Below, piece by piece: positions 1 through 6,037 of a stretch of DNA of 10,813 nucleotides. The position numbers were made by a program, and so were the translations under genes. The notes below the pieces were generated by a model. That model saw only the letters and a list, made by a program, of their open reading frames with translations, had not been told where the DNA came from and did no database searches. Positions within the stretch are counted from its first letter, which is position 1, and the number at the start of each line of letters is the position of its first letter. Origin of the DNA: Paracoccaceae bacterium (GTDB lineage Bacteria > Pseudomonadota > Alphaproteobacteria > Rhodobacterales > Rhodobacteraceae); the NCBI GenBank assembly GCA_027030435.1, contig JALVEX010000211.1, forward strand, positions 1 through 10,813, given 5' to 3'.

Positions 1-145
1 AGCGGTCGTCAAGCGCGAAAACGCGATCGTCATGGGTGCGGAAGATGGCGATGCAGCCCTGCGCCGTTTTCACCACCCGCGCGCCGCGGGGCGGGATATC
101 CTCGAGCGCGGCGATGTCGATCCAGTCGGTGGTTTCGGTGTTCAT
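1..145 (-). CDS. nirD: Nitrite reductase small subunit NirD, N-terminal part (cut by window edge)
   Basis: This is the first 48 codons of the small subunit of assimilatory NADH-dependent nitrite reductase, the Rieske-like partner of NirB in the cytoplasmic reduction of nitrite to ammonium. The visible protein begins MNTETTDWIDIAALEDIPPRGA and continues to FRTHDDRVFALDDR. This matches the family's opening pattern: a W-x-D-[IV] strand, a P-R-G-A-R turn, then a strand ending in [VI]-F-A-[LV]. The region where a Rieske Cys-His pair would lie in homologues is outside the window, so cofactor binding cannot be judged. The ATG at 145-143 overlaps the nirB stop codon in an ATGA junction, which implies translational coupling and a single nirBD transcript. 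The identification rests on the partial sequence plus its position directly after nirB. Confidence 0.9.
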   Translation of the reverse strand, partial: MNTETTDWIDIAALEDIPPRGARVVKTAQGCIAIFRTHDDRVFALDDR

Positions 146-2589
146 TCTGCGGCCTCCCTCGTGAGATCGGCAAGGGGTTCCCATTTCCGCCTGCGATATT
201 CCTCGCCGGCCTGCTCGGCCCAGGGATCCTTGCGATAGACGGATTGGGAAATCTCGAAACGCTCGCAGAGCGCCCTGCGGTTTTCGGCTTTTTCCACCAC
301 CTCGGCGCGCACCCAGTCCATCCCCACCTTGGCGACCCATTTGTAGGGCCGGTCGAGATAGGCGGCATTTTCGCGGTAGAGCTGGATGAAGGCGGTGACA
401 TGCTCGATCACCTCCTCCTCGGTCTCGACCTTGGCGAGCGGTTCCGTCTTCTTCAGATCCATGCCCGCGGCCCCGGCCACCCCGATCTCGAAGCCCGAAT
501 CCACACAGACGATGCCCACATCCTTGCAGGTCGCTTCGGCGCAGTTCCTCGGGCAGCCCGAGACGGCGAGCTTCACCTTGTGCGGCGTCCAGCTGCCCCA
601 GAGGATCTTTTCGAGCCGGATGCCGAGGCCGGTGCTGTCCTGGGTGCCGAAGCGGCAGAAATCGGAGCCGACGCAGGTCTTCACCGTGCGCAGCCCCTTG
701 GAATAGGCGTGGCCCGAAACCATGCCCGCGGCGTTGAGATCGGCCCAGATCGAGGGCAGATCCTCCTTCTTCACGCCCAGAAGATCGATCCGCTGGCCGC
801 CCGTCACCTTCACCGCCGGGACGTTGTATTTCTCGGCCGCGTCCGCGATGGCGCGCAGCTCGGCCGGCGTGGTCATGCCGCCCCACATGCGCGGCATCAC
901 GGAATAGGTACCGTCCTTCTGGATATTGGCGTGGTTGCGCTCGTTGACGAAGCGGCTCTGGGCGTCGTCGGCATATTCCAGCGGCCATTCGGCGAGGAGG
1001 TAGAAATTGAGCGCCGGGCGGCAGATGTGGCAGCCGCAGGAGCTTTTCCAGCCCGCTTCCTGCATCACCGCCGGCATGGACTTGAGCGCACGCGCCTTGA
1101 TGAGGCGGCGGATGTCCTCGTGGCCCAGATCGGTGCAGGGGCAGATGCCCTTCTTTTCGGGAAGCCTGAAATCATCGCCCAGCGTCGCCGCCAGCACCTG
1201 CTCCACCAGCCCGGTGCAGGTGCCACAGGAGGCCGAGGCCTTCGTGGTGGCCCGGATCGCCGCGAGATCGGTGGCACCACCCTCGATCGCGGCCACGATA
1301 TCGCCCTTGCACACGCCGTTGCAGCCGCAGATCTCCGCCTCAGGCGGCAAGGCTGCAACGGCCGAGAGAGGGTCCGCGGGGGCGCCCTCCGCAAAGGCGG
1401 GGCCGAAGATCAGGGTTTCGCGGATGGGGCCGATATCCTCGCCTGCCTTAAGCTTGGCGAAGAACCAGCTGCTGTCGGCGGTATCGCCATAGAGCACCAC
1501 GCCGATGATGCGGTTATCCTCGATCACCAGGCGCTTGTAGATGCCCCGGCCGGGATCGCGGAAGACGATCTCCTCATGGCCCTTGTCGGTGGCGATCTCG
1601 CCCACGGAGAAGAGATCGATCCCCGTCACCTTCAGCTTGGTGGAAACGGCCGGCGGCTCGAAGGCTGCGTCCCTGTCGCCGGTGAGGCGGCGCGCCAGCA
1701 CCCGGGCCATGTCATAGAGGGGCGCGACGAGGCCATAGACCGTCTGGCGATGCTCGACGCATTCGCCAAGCGCGAAGATGTCCGGGTCGGTCGTCTGCAT
1801 GGCGTCATCCACCCAGATGCCGCGCTCCACCCGAAGCCCGGCCTCAACCGCGAGGCGGGTTTCGGGGCGGATGCCCGCGGCCATCACCACCAGATCGGCC
1901 GGGTGCAGCGAACCATCTTCGAGAAGCACCGCATCCACCCGCTCATGGCCCAGAATGGCCTTGGTATGGGCGTTGCAGATCACCTCGATGCCGCGCGCTT
2001 CCAGCGCCTTCTGCAGAAGGTAGCCTGCGGCCGGATCGAGCTGGCGCTCCATCAGATGGCCCATCAGGTGCAGCACCGTCACCTCCATGCCGCGCGCCTT
2101 CAGCGCTGCCGCCGCCTCGAGCCCAAGGAGCCCGCCGCCGATGATCACCGCACGCCGGCCCGCCTCGCCGGCGGCCTCGAGCATGGTTTCCACGTCGTCC
2201 ATGTCGCGAAAGCCGATCACGCCGGGCAGATCCTTGCCGGGCACCGGGATGAAGAAGGCGGCCGAGCCGGTGGCGATCACCAGCTTGTCATAGGGGGTGG
2301 CGCCGCCGGGGCTGATCACACGCTTGTTCTTGCGGTCGATCTTCACCACCGGCTCGCCGAAGCGGGTGGTGACGCCATGGGCGCGATACCAGGCATCGTC
2401 ATGGGTGACGATTTCCTCATAGGTCTTTTCGCCCGCGAGCACCGGGGAGAGCATGATGCGGTTGTAGTTGCCGCGCGGCTCGGCGCCGAAAAGGGTGATG
2501 TCGTAGCGATCGGGCGCGCGCTCGAAAAGCTCCTCGAGCAGCTTGCCCGAAGCCATGCCCGCGCCGATGATGACCAGCTTCTCTTTCAT
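142..2589 (-). CDS. nirB: Nitrite reductase [NAD(P)H] large subunit NirB
   Basis: This is the cytoplasmic assimilatory nitrite reductase large subunit (six-electron reduction of nitrite to ammonium), 815 aa, a normal length. An FAD/NAD(P)-binding oxidoreductase domain fills about residues 1-400, with dinucleotide folds VIIGAG near 7-12 and VIIGGGLLGLEAA near 148-160. A BFD-type [2Fe-2S] region follows with C421, C423, C455 and C458, and a second cysteine group lies at C518, C520 and C523. The sirohaem/[4Fe-4S] domain starts near 555 and has its four ligands in TCVGSDFC (C639, C645) and SGCPRNC (C679, C683). The frame stays open upstream to 2892, but that extension has no family similarity and would run through the divergent LysR gene. 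The chosen ATG starts MKEKLVIIGAG, with AGAGGA 11 bases upstream, a slightly long spacing. The stop overlaps nirD. NADH rather than NADPH as donor is inferred from the family. Confidence 0.97.
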   Translation of the reverse strand: MKEKLVIIGAGMASGKLLEELFERAPDRYDITLFGAEPRGNYNRIMLSPVLAGEKTYEEIVTHDDAWYRAHGVTTRFGEPVVKIDRKNKRVISPGGATPYDKLVIATGSAAFFIPVPGKDLPGVIGFRDMDDVETMLEAAGEAGRRAVIIGGGLLGLEAAAALKARGMEVTVLHLMGHLMERQLDPAAGYLLQKALEARGIEVICNAHTKAILGHERVDAVLLEDGSLHPADLVVMAAGIRPETRLAVEAGLRVERGIWVDDAMQTTDPDIFALGECVEHRQTVYGLVAPLYDMARVLARRLTGDRDAAFEPPAVSTKLKVTGIDLFSVGEIATDKGHEEIVFRDPGRGIYKRLVIEDNRIIGVVLYGDTADSSWFFAKLKAGEDIGPIRETLIFGPAFAEGAPADPLSAVAALPPEAEICGCNGVCKGDIVAAIEGGATDLAAIRATTKASASCGTCTGLVEQVLAATLGDDFRLPEKKGICPCTDLGHEDIRRLIKARALKSMPAVMQEAGWKSSCGCHICRPALNFYLLAEWPLEYADDAQSRFVNERNHANIQKDGTYSVMPRMWGGMTTPAELRAIADAAEKYNVPAVKVTGGQRIDLLGVKKEDLPSIWADLNAAGMVSGHAYSKGLRTVKTCVGSDFCRFGTQDSTGLGIRLEKILWGSWTPHKVKLAVSGCPRNCAEATCKDVGIVCVDSGFEIGVAGAAGMDLKKTEPLAKVETEEEVIEHVTAFIQLYRENAAYLDRPYKWVAKVGMDWVRAEVVEKAENRRALCERFEISQSVYRKDPWAEQAGEEYRRRKWEPLADLTREAAE

Positions 2590-2647
2590 GTCTGCTGCAT
2601 TCCTCTGGGATGGATGAATCGCCTCGGCCTCCTGATATCGCTTGAGG

Positions 2648-2698
2648 GCGTTGCTGTCTGTTGCTAAGAATTCAGGGATGCGTTGCGTTTTATGCAAC
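2648..2698. promoter_or_regulatory. Candidate LysR-type operator in the divergent nirB / lysR gap
   Basis: The 127-bp gap between the divergent genes contains GTTGC at 2650-2654, 2660-2664 and 2682-2686, and the inverted GCAAC at 2694-2698. The last two form GTTGC-N7-GCAAC, whose core TGC-N7-GCA is a T-N11-A palindrome, the hallmark of LysR-family boxes. The longer word GCGTTGC occurs at 2648-2654 and 2680-2686, 32 bp or about three helical turns apart, and the GTTGC starts at 2650, 2660 and 2682 are 10 and 22 bp apart, so the half-sites lie roughly on one helical face. The palindrome ends 18 bp before the LysR start, a position suited to autorepression. No convincing -35/-10 pair was found. 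Binding by the adjacent LysR is inferred. Confidence 0.5.
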
Positions 2699-2716
2699 AC
2701 CATGACGAGGCCCGGC

Positions 2717-3619
2717 ATGCGACACCTGCAAACCCTCCGATATATCGAGAAAATCGCCCGCACCGGCAGCCTGCGCAGCGCTGCCGAAGAGCTTGGCATC
2801 ACCCCTTCTGCGCTCAATCGCCGCATTCTCGCGATCGAGGAAGAGCTTGGCGTGGAAATCTTCGAGCGCCTTCCTTCGGGGCTCAGGCCCAATATCGCCG
2901 GCGAAATCCTGCTCGATCACATCCGCCAGCAACTGGCCGACATGGAGCGGGTGAAATCGCGCATCGCCGATCTCTCGGGCATGCGCGCGGGCCATGTGAA
3001 CATCGCCACCACGCGCGAATCCGCGCTCTATTTCCTGCCCGAGCTGATCCGCCGCCACATGCGCGAATTTCCCGCCGTCACCTTCCGTGTGAACCTGATG
3101 GAGCGGGGCGAGGCCGAGCAATCGCTGGCCGACCTCACGAATGACATCGCGATCGTGTTCGAGCCCATGCACCAGCATGATCTGCAGGCTGTCTATACCG
3201 GGGCGCAGCAGATGTATTGCGTCATGGCGCATGATCATCCGCTGGCTTCGCGCGAACGGCTCAGGATCTACGAATGCACCGATTACCCGCTGCTGCTGCC
3301 CGCCCGGCCCGAAGGCATCCGCACCATTCTAGATACGGCCGCAGGGCGGGTGGGGATCAGGCTCGCGCCGGCGCTGGAATCCAACAGCCTCGACATGCTG
3401 CGCCTGATGTCGCGCGAAAGCGACGCGTTGAGCTTCAGCCTGGGCATAAATCTGCGCCCCACCCTGGCCGGCGATGGCCTTGCCGCGGTGCCGATGGACC
3501 CTGCGAGCGTGCCACCGGGAACCCTCGTCGCCGGCCACCTGCGCACCCGCGCGCTCCCCGTTGCCGCCGCGCGCTTTCTGGAAAGCGTCGTCAAGGAACT
3601 CGCACAGCGCTTCGGTTAG
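2717..3619 (+). CDS. LysR-family transcriptional regulator
   Basis: This is a 300-aa DNA-binding regulator, the usual LysR length. The N-terminal winged helix-turn-helix covers about residues 3-62, with GSLRSAAEELGITPSALNRRI as the HTH core followed by the family wing LGVEIFER-x-P-x-G-L-R-P. A linker helix (about 63-88) leads to a periplasmic-binding-protein-like effector domain (about 92-296) that opens with G-H-V-N-I-A. The ATG at 2717 is chosen because GAGG sits 6 bases upstream and the protein then begins MRHLQTLRYIEKIARTGS, as the family does. An ATG at 2702 and a TTG at 2642 are in frame but add non-family residues. The effector is unknown. Divergence from nirB and the GTTGC repeats between them suggest, but do not prove, a role in nitrogen assimilation. 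In many alphaproteobacteria nitrite assimilation is controlled by NasTS/NtrC instead, so the pairing could be accidental. Confidence 0.92.
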   Translation: MRHLQTLRYIEKIARTGSLRSAAEELGITPSALNRRILAIEEELGVEIFERLPSGLRPNIAGEILLDHIRQQLADMERVKSRIADLSGMRAGHVNIATTRESALYFLPELIRRHMREFPAVTFRVNLMERGEAEQSLADLTNDIAIVFEPMHQHDLQAVYTGAQQMYCVMAHDHPLASRERLRIYECTDYPLLLPARPEGIRTILDTAAGRVGIRLAPALESNSLDMLRLMSRESDALSFSLGINLRPTLAGDGLAAVPMDPASVPPGTLVAGHLRTRALPVAAARFLESVVKELAQRFG

Positions 3620-3636
3620 GCTCCTGGATGGGAGCC
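3619..3636 (+). terminator. Hairpin at the lysR stop (possible terminator, no U-tract)
   Basis: GGCTCC (3619-3624) and GGAGCC (3631-3636) form a perfect 6-bp stem with a 6-base loop. The first stem base is the last base of the lysR stop codon. It is followed by GC-rich sequence rather than a T-run, so it is not a classical intrinsic terminator. It may act with the next hairpin or as an mRNA 3' end. Confidence 0.4.
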
Positions 3637-3637
3637 G

Positions 3638-3654
3638 GCCCGAATTCCTCGGGC
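3638..3654 (+). terminator. Second hairpin downstream of lysR
   Basis: GCCCGA (3638-3643) and TCGGGC (3649-3654) pair as a perfect 6-bp stem around ATTCC. It follows the previous hairpin by one base, giving two stem-loops in tandem between lysR and the flagellin promoter region. There is no T-run; a C7 run (3658-3664) follows instead. It is probably part of the 3' end that separates the regulator from the flagellar genes. Confidence 0.35.
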
Positions 3655-3702
3655 ACGCCCCCCCGCAAGTTGAATAAAATCCATCCTAGAATCGGGAGGG
3701 CT

Positions 3703-3721
3703 CATTAGGATTGCATTAGGA
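3703..3721 (+). promoter_or_regulatory. Candidate CtrA-like site: CATTAGGA direct repeat upstream of flagellin
   Basis: CATTAGGA occurs at 3703-3710 and again at 3714-3721, an 11-bp period. It therefore reads TTAG-N7-TTAG (3705-3719), one base per half-site away from the CtrA consensus TTAA-N7-TTAA. CtrA is a conserved cell-cycle and motility regulator in Alphaproteobacteria and controls flagellar genes in several Rhodobacteraceae. The site lies about 157 bp upstream of the flagellin start, which is far for direct contact at the -35 unless the leader is long. Confidence is moderate because both half-sites deviate. Confidence 0.35.
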
Positions 3722-3801
3722 CATATCCTTCAGTCTCGCCCCTGCATCCCGAGCGGGTGGCGCGGAAGCTGGAAGCCCAGTCATTTCCGCAGAAGTCAGA
3801 A

Positions 3802-3816
3802 TGGCGAGCTTTCTGC
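3802..3816 (+). promoter_or_regulatory. Sigma-54-like -24/-12 element upstream of flagellin (weak)
   Basis: TGGCGAG, four bases, then CTGC matches the sigma-54 consensus TGGCACG-N4-TTGC at 8 of 11 fixed positions, with the invariant GG and GC at the correct 10-base spacing. If used, transcription would start near 3828 and give a leader of about 50 bases that begins just before the stem-loop at 3841-3856. Sigma-54 flagellin promoters are known in Caulobacter, but many Rhodobacteraceae flagellar systems of this type do not depend on sigma-54. In GC-rich DNA such a match can arise by chance. Confidence 0.25.
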
Positions 3817-3828
3817 CGGAAGCGGCAG
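3813..3828 (+). repeat. Inverted repeat with GAAG loop upstream of flagellin
   Basis: CTGCCG and CGGCAG form a perfect 6-bp stem closed by GAAG, a GNRN-like tetraloop. It overlaps the -12 part of the sigma-54-like element. It would form a leader stem-loop only if transcription starts upstream of 3813; otherwise it is simply an inverted repeat in DNA. Confidence 0.4.
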
Positions 3829-3840
3829 CATGTGAAACGC

Positions 3841-3856
3841 CGGCGCAAAAGCGCCG
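3841..3856 (+). promoter_or_regulatory. Stem-loop in the flagellin mRNA leader
   Basis: CGGCGC and GCGCCG form a perfect all-GC 6-bp stem with an AAAA loop. It ends 8 bases before the flagellin Shine-Dalgarno AAGGA (3865-3869) and 21 bases before the ATG. FlbT, encoded two genes downstream, is known in Caulobacter to act on the flagellin mRNA leader to limit translation and message stability, so this stem-loop is a natural candidate target or a 5' stability element. The structure is seen; the interaction is inferred. Confidence 0.5.
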
Positions 3857-3877
3857 CAAGACCGAAGGAAATGAGAC

Positions 3878-5170
3878 ATGTCCAGTATTCTGACAAACAC
3901 CAGCGCCATGGTCGCGCTTCAGACCCTGAAGAACACCAATACCAATCTTCAGAAGGCGCAGAACGAGATCTCCACCGGCAAATCGGTCGCCTCCGCGAAA
4001 GACAACTCCGCGATCTGGGCGATCTCCAAGGTGATGGAGGCTGACGTGAACGGCTTCAAGGCCATCTCCGACAGCCTCTCTCTCGGCCAGTCCACCGTGG
4101 CCGTGGCCCGCCAAGCCTCCGAAACGGTCACCGACCTGCTTACCCAGATCAAGGGCAAGATCGTCGCCGCCCAGGAAGACAACGTGGATCGCGGCAAGAT
4201 CCAGTCCGACATCACCGCCCTAACCAAGCAGATCGAATCGGTGGTGAGCGCGGCCCAGTTCAACGGGCTCAATCTTGTCGATGGCTCCGTCACCGGCACG
4301 AATGTCGATGGTGCCACCGGGATCAATGTGCTCTCCTCGCTCGATCGCGATGCCACGGGCAATGTGACCTCGAATTCGATCGGCGTCGCCTCCCAGAACC
4401 TTTCGCTCACGGGCGGAACGGCGCTCACCGCTGCTGCCGCATCCGTGGGGGCGGACGTGGGCACGGCAGGGGTGATCGATGCCAATGACGGCGGCACCAG
4501 TGATTTCATCAAGCTCAATACCTTCGCCTTCCTCGATTCTTCGGGCGGCGCGACCGGAACGGCGGCCCTGGCCCGCGGCACGGCCGGCCTTGACAACACC
4601 CTTACCGGCGGCCTGATGGCGGGTGACGAGCTCACCTTCCAGGTCGGCAGCGTCGAGGCGAAATACACGGTGCGCGAAGGGGATACCGCCGAAGCGATCG
4701 TGGCCGGGATGAAGACCGCCTTCCAGGCGGCCGGGCTCAGCAGCACCGATTTCACGATGGATATCGATACGGTTGCGGGTGAACTGAAGATCACCAACAA
4801 TACCAACGCGGATGTATCCTTCTCGTTCGCCGCATCGCGCGGCTCGGGCGGGCTTTCCGGCCTCTCGACCATCAATGTGACCACCGGCGCCGGTGCCACG
4901 GCCGCGCTTGGCTCGATCGAGAACCTGATCCAGACATCGATCGACGCTTCCGCCGCCTTCGGCTCGGTGGAAGGGCGCATCGAGATCCAGAACAACTACA
5001 TCAACAAGCTGACGGATTCGCTGAAAGCGGGGATCGGCACGCTGGTGGATGCAGACATGGAAGAAGCCTCAGCGCGGCTGCAGGCGCTGCAGGTGCAGCA
5101 GCAGCTGGGCATCCAGGCGCTTTCCATCGCCAACCAGGCGCCGCAATCGGTTCTCTCGCTCTTCCGGTAG
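3878..5170 (+). CDS. fliC: Flagellin
   Basis: This is the structural subunit of the flagellar filament, exported through the flagellar type III apparatus; 430 aa. The N-terminal D0/D1 helices (about 1-140) contain SSILTNTSAMVALQTLK, then ISTGKSVASAKDNSA and the family motif QFNGLNLVDGS (127-137). The C-terminal D1/D0 helices (about 345-430) end QQQLGIQALSIANQAPQSVLSLFR, with the near-invariant L-S-L-[FL]-R terminus. The middle (about 141-344) is a Thr/Ala/Gly/Asp-rich variable domain, partly like a flagellin IN module (ELTFQVGSVEAKYTVREGDTAEAIVAGM, 251-278). There is no cysteine and no signal peptide, as expected. The ATG has AAGGA 8 bases upstream. flaF and flbT follow, beyond a strong hairpin. 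The class is certain. The symbol is conventional, since alphaproteobacterial flagellins are also named flaA or fljK, and other copies may exist outside the window. Confidence 0.97.
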   Translation: MSSILTNTSAMVALQTLKNTNTNLQKAQNEISTGKSVASAKDNSAIWAISKVMEADVNGFKAISDSLSLGQSTVAVARQASETVTDLLTQIKGKIVAAQEDNVDRGKIQSDITALTKQIESVVSAAQFNGLNLVDGSVTGTNVDGATGINVLSSLDRDATGNVTSNSIGVASQNLSLTGGTALTAAAASVGADVGTAGVIDANDGGTSDFIKLNTFAFLDSSGGATGTAALARGTAGLDNTLTGGLMAGDELTFQVGSVEAKYTVREGDTAEAIVAGMKTAFQAAGLSSTDFTMDIDTVAGELKITNNTNADVSFSFAASRGSGGLSGLSTINVTTGAGATAALGSIENLIQTSIDASAAFGSVEGRIEIQNNYINKLTDSLKAGIGTLVDADMEEASARLQALQVQQQLGIQALSIANQAPQSVLSLFR

Positions 5171-5181
5171 GGAACATGGGC

Positions 5182-5204
5182 GGGGCGCCCCATCCGGGCG
5201 CCCC
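5182..5204 (+). terminator. Strong 9-bp GC hairpin between flagellin and flaF
   Basis: GGGGCGCCC (5182-5190) and GGGCGCCCC (5196-5204) are perfectly complementary around a CATCC loop, starting 11 bases after the flagellin stop. No T-run follows (the next bases are ATCACCACAAC), so complete intrinsic termination is doubtful. It probably shields the 3' end of the abundant flagellin message or causes partial termination before flaF. Confidence 0.6.
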
Positions 5205-5258
5205 ATCACCACAACTCCCGGCACACGCCGAATGACCCCATAAGCCGAAGGACGTGAC

Positions 5259-5633
5259 ATGAACGCTTTCAACATGGCCCGCACCGCCTACGCCGGAACA
5301 TCCGCCCCCATCCGCACCAATCGCGATACCGAATACGAGGTTTTCGCCCGCATCACCCGCCAGATGAAGAAGGCGGCCGAGACGCCCGGCGATTTCCCCC
5401 GTCTTGCCCATGCCCTGCACGAAAACCGCAGATTGTGGAATATCCTCGCCGCCGATGTTGCCGACGAGGGAAATGCGCTCCCCCCCGAATTGCGCGCCCG
5501 CATATTCTATCTGGCGGAATTTACCGCCGTTCATACCGGGCGCATTCTTGGCGGCGAGGGGAAGGTCGATGTTCTGATCGATATCAACACCGCCATCATG
5601 CGGGGCCTCGGGAAGAAGGAGGCCCTGGCATGA
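5259..5633 (+). CDS. flaF: Flagellar biosynthesis regulator FlaF
   Basis: FlaF is a small cytoplasmic alphaproteobacterial protein required for flagellin production; in Caulobacter it acts post-transcriptionally as a positive partner to FlbT and has been linked to flagellin delivery for export. The 124-aa protein has the family layout: an N-terminal A-x-x-AY segment (MARTAYAGTSAPIRTNRDTEYEVFARITRQM), a central L-A-x-A-L-H-E-N-R-R-L-W-N-I-L-A-A-D-V (about 50-68), and a C-terminal helix ending around VDVLIDINTAIMRGL. The ATG has AAGGA 6 bases upstream. Its stop overlaps the flbT start (ATGA), so the two are translationally coupled. The gene is 88 bp downstream of flagellin, separated by a strong hairpin, so it may be transcribed mainly by readthrough. 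It contains a C7 run at 5480-5486. Confidence 0.92.
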   Translation: MNAFNMARTAYAGTSAPIRTNRDTEYEVFARITRQMKKAAETPGDFPRLAHALHENRRLWNILAADVADEGNALPPELRARIFYLAEFTAVHTGRILGGEGKVDVLIDINTAIMRGLGKKEALA

Positions 5634-6037
5634 GCGGCCTGGTTCTGAAGCTCGGTCCGAAGGAGCGGATCCTGATCAATGGCGCGGTGATCGAGAATGG
5701 CGAGCGGCGCAGCCGGCTGGCGATCATCACCCCCAATGCCAATATCCTGCGGCTGCGCGATGCGATCCATCCCGAGGAGGTAAACACGCCGGTGCGCCGG
5801 GTGTGCTATATCGCGCAGCTTGCGCTCTCGGGCGATGCCGACAAGGCGCAGGCGCGCATGCAGCTTCTGCGCGGCATCGAGCAATTGAGCCAGGCGCTGA
5901 ACGATCATGACAGCCGCAAGCAGCTCGATCTTGCCACGAAGGCCGTGCTCGAAGAAAACTTCTACAAGGCCATGAAGGCGCTGCGCACCCTGCTTCCGAG
6001 GGAAGAGCGGCTTCTGGCCGCAGCGCCGAAGATGTGA
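5630..6037 (+). CDS. flbT: Flagellin translation repressor FlbT
   Basis: This 135-aa protein is FlbT, a cytoplasmic post-transcriptional regulator that in Caulobacter limits flagellin translation and message stability until the hook-basal body is complete. The N-terminal family signature LKLGPKERILINGAVIENGERRSRLAI (6-32) is followed by a segment with the conserved T-P-[VL]-R-[RQ]-[VL]-C-Y-I-A-Q (about 53-63), then a helical, charged C-terminal half. The frame is open upstream to 5435, inside flaF, but the protein begins properly at the ATG at 5630, which lies in the ATGA overlap with flaF; no separate strong Shine-Dalgarno is needed if ribosomes re-initiate. Its stop overlaps the start of the DUF1217 gene. 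Co-location with flagellin suggests local feedback on that message. Confidence 0.93.
   Translation: MSGLVLKLGPKERILINGAVIENGERRSRLAIITPNANILRLRDAIHPEEVNTPVRRVCYIAQLALSGDADKAQARMQLLRGIEQLSQALNDHDSRKQLDLATKAVLEENFYKAMKALRTLLPREERLLAAAPKM

Larger units (their letters stand above)
3620..3877. other. 258-bp intergenic region upstream of flagellin
   Basis: This is the longest non-coding stretch in the window. From left to right it holds two tandem hairpins after lysR (3619-3654), an AT-richer patch (about 3670-3730) with a direct repeat of CATTAGGA, a TGG-N11-GC promoter-like element (3802-3816), two perfect 6-bp stem-loops (3813-3828 and 3841-3856), and the flagellin ribosome binding site AAGGA (3865-3869). 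I find no credible small ORF or RNA gene in it. The marked AT shift inside otherwise GC-rich DNA is consistent with a promoter or enhancer region for flagellin. Confidence 0.6.

Noticed and set aside
2585..2599. Five-codon mini-ORF (ATG CAG CAG ACA TGA) overlapping the nirB start
   Set aside because: Its ATG abuts the AGAGGA with no spacing, so it is unlikely to be translated. It is probably chance.
244..2667. An 807-codon open frame on the plus strand opposite nirB
   Set aside because: It is antisense to a certain gene, has His/Ala/Arg/Asp-rich low-similarity composition and no recognisable domain. Such frames are usual opposite GC-rich coding sequence.
2590..2892. Upstream extension of nirB to 2892
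   Set aside because: It would run into the divergent LysR coding region and adds 101 residues absent from the family. The ATG at 2589 starts the conserved KEKLVIIGAGMASG.
3652..3666. Another sigma-54-like match (GGCACG followed by CGC)
   Set aside because: The GG to GC spacing is one base too long and the -12 half lacks TTGC. It also lies within the C-run and overlaps the second hairpin.
3949..4995. A 348-codon minus-strand open frame opposite flagellin
   Set aside because: It is Ser/Pro/Val-rich shadow translation opposite an unmistakable flagellin, with no domain.
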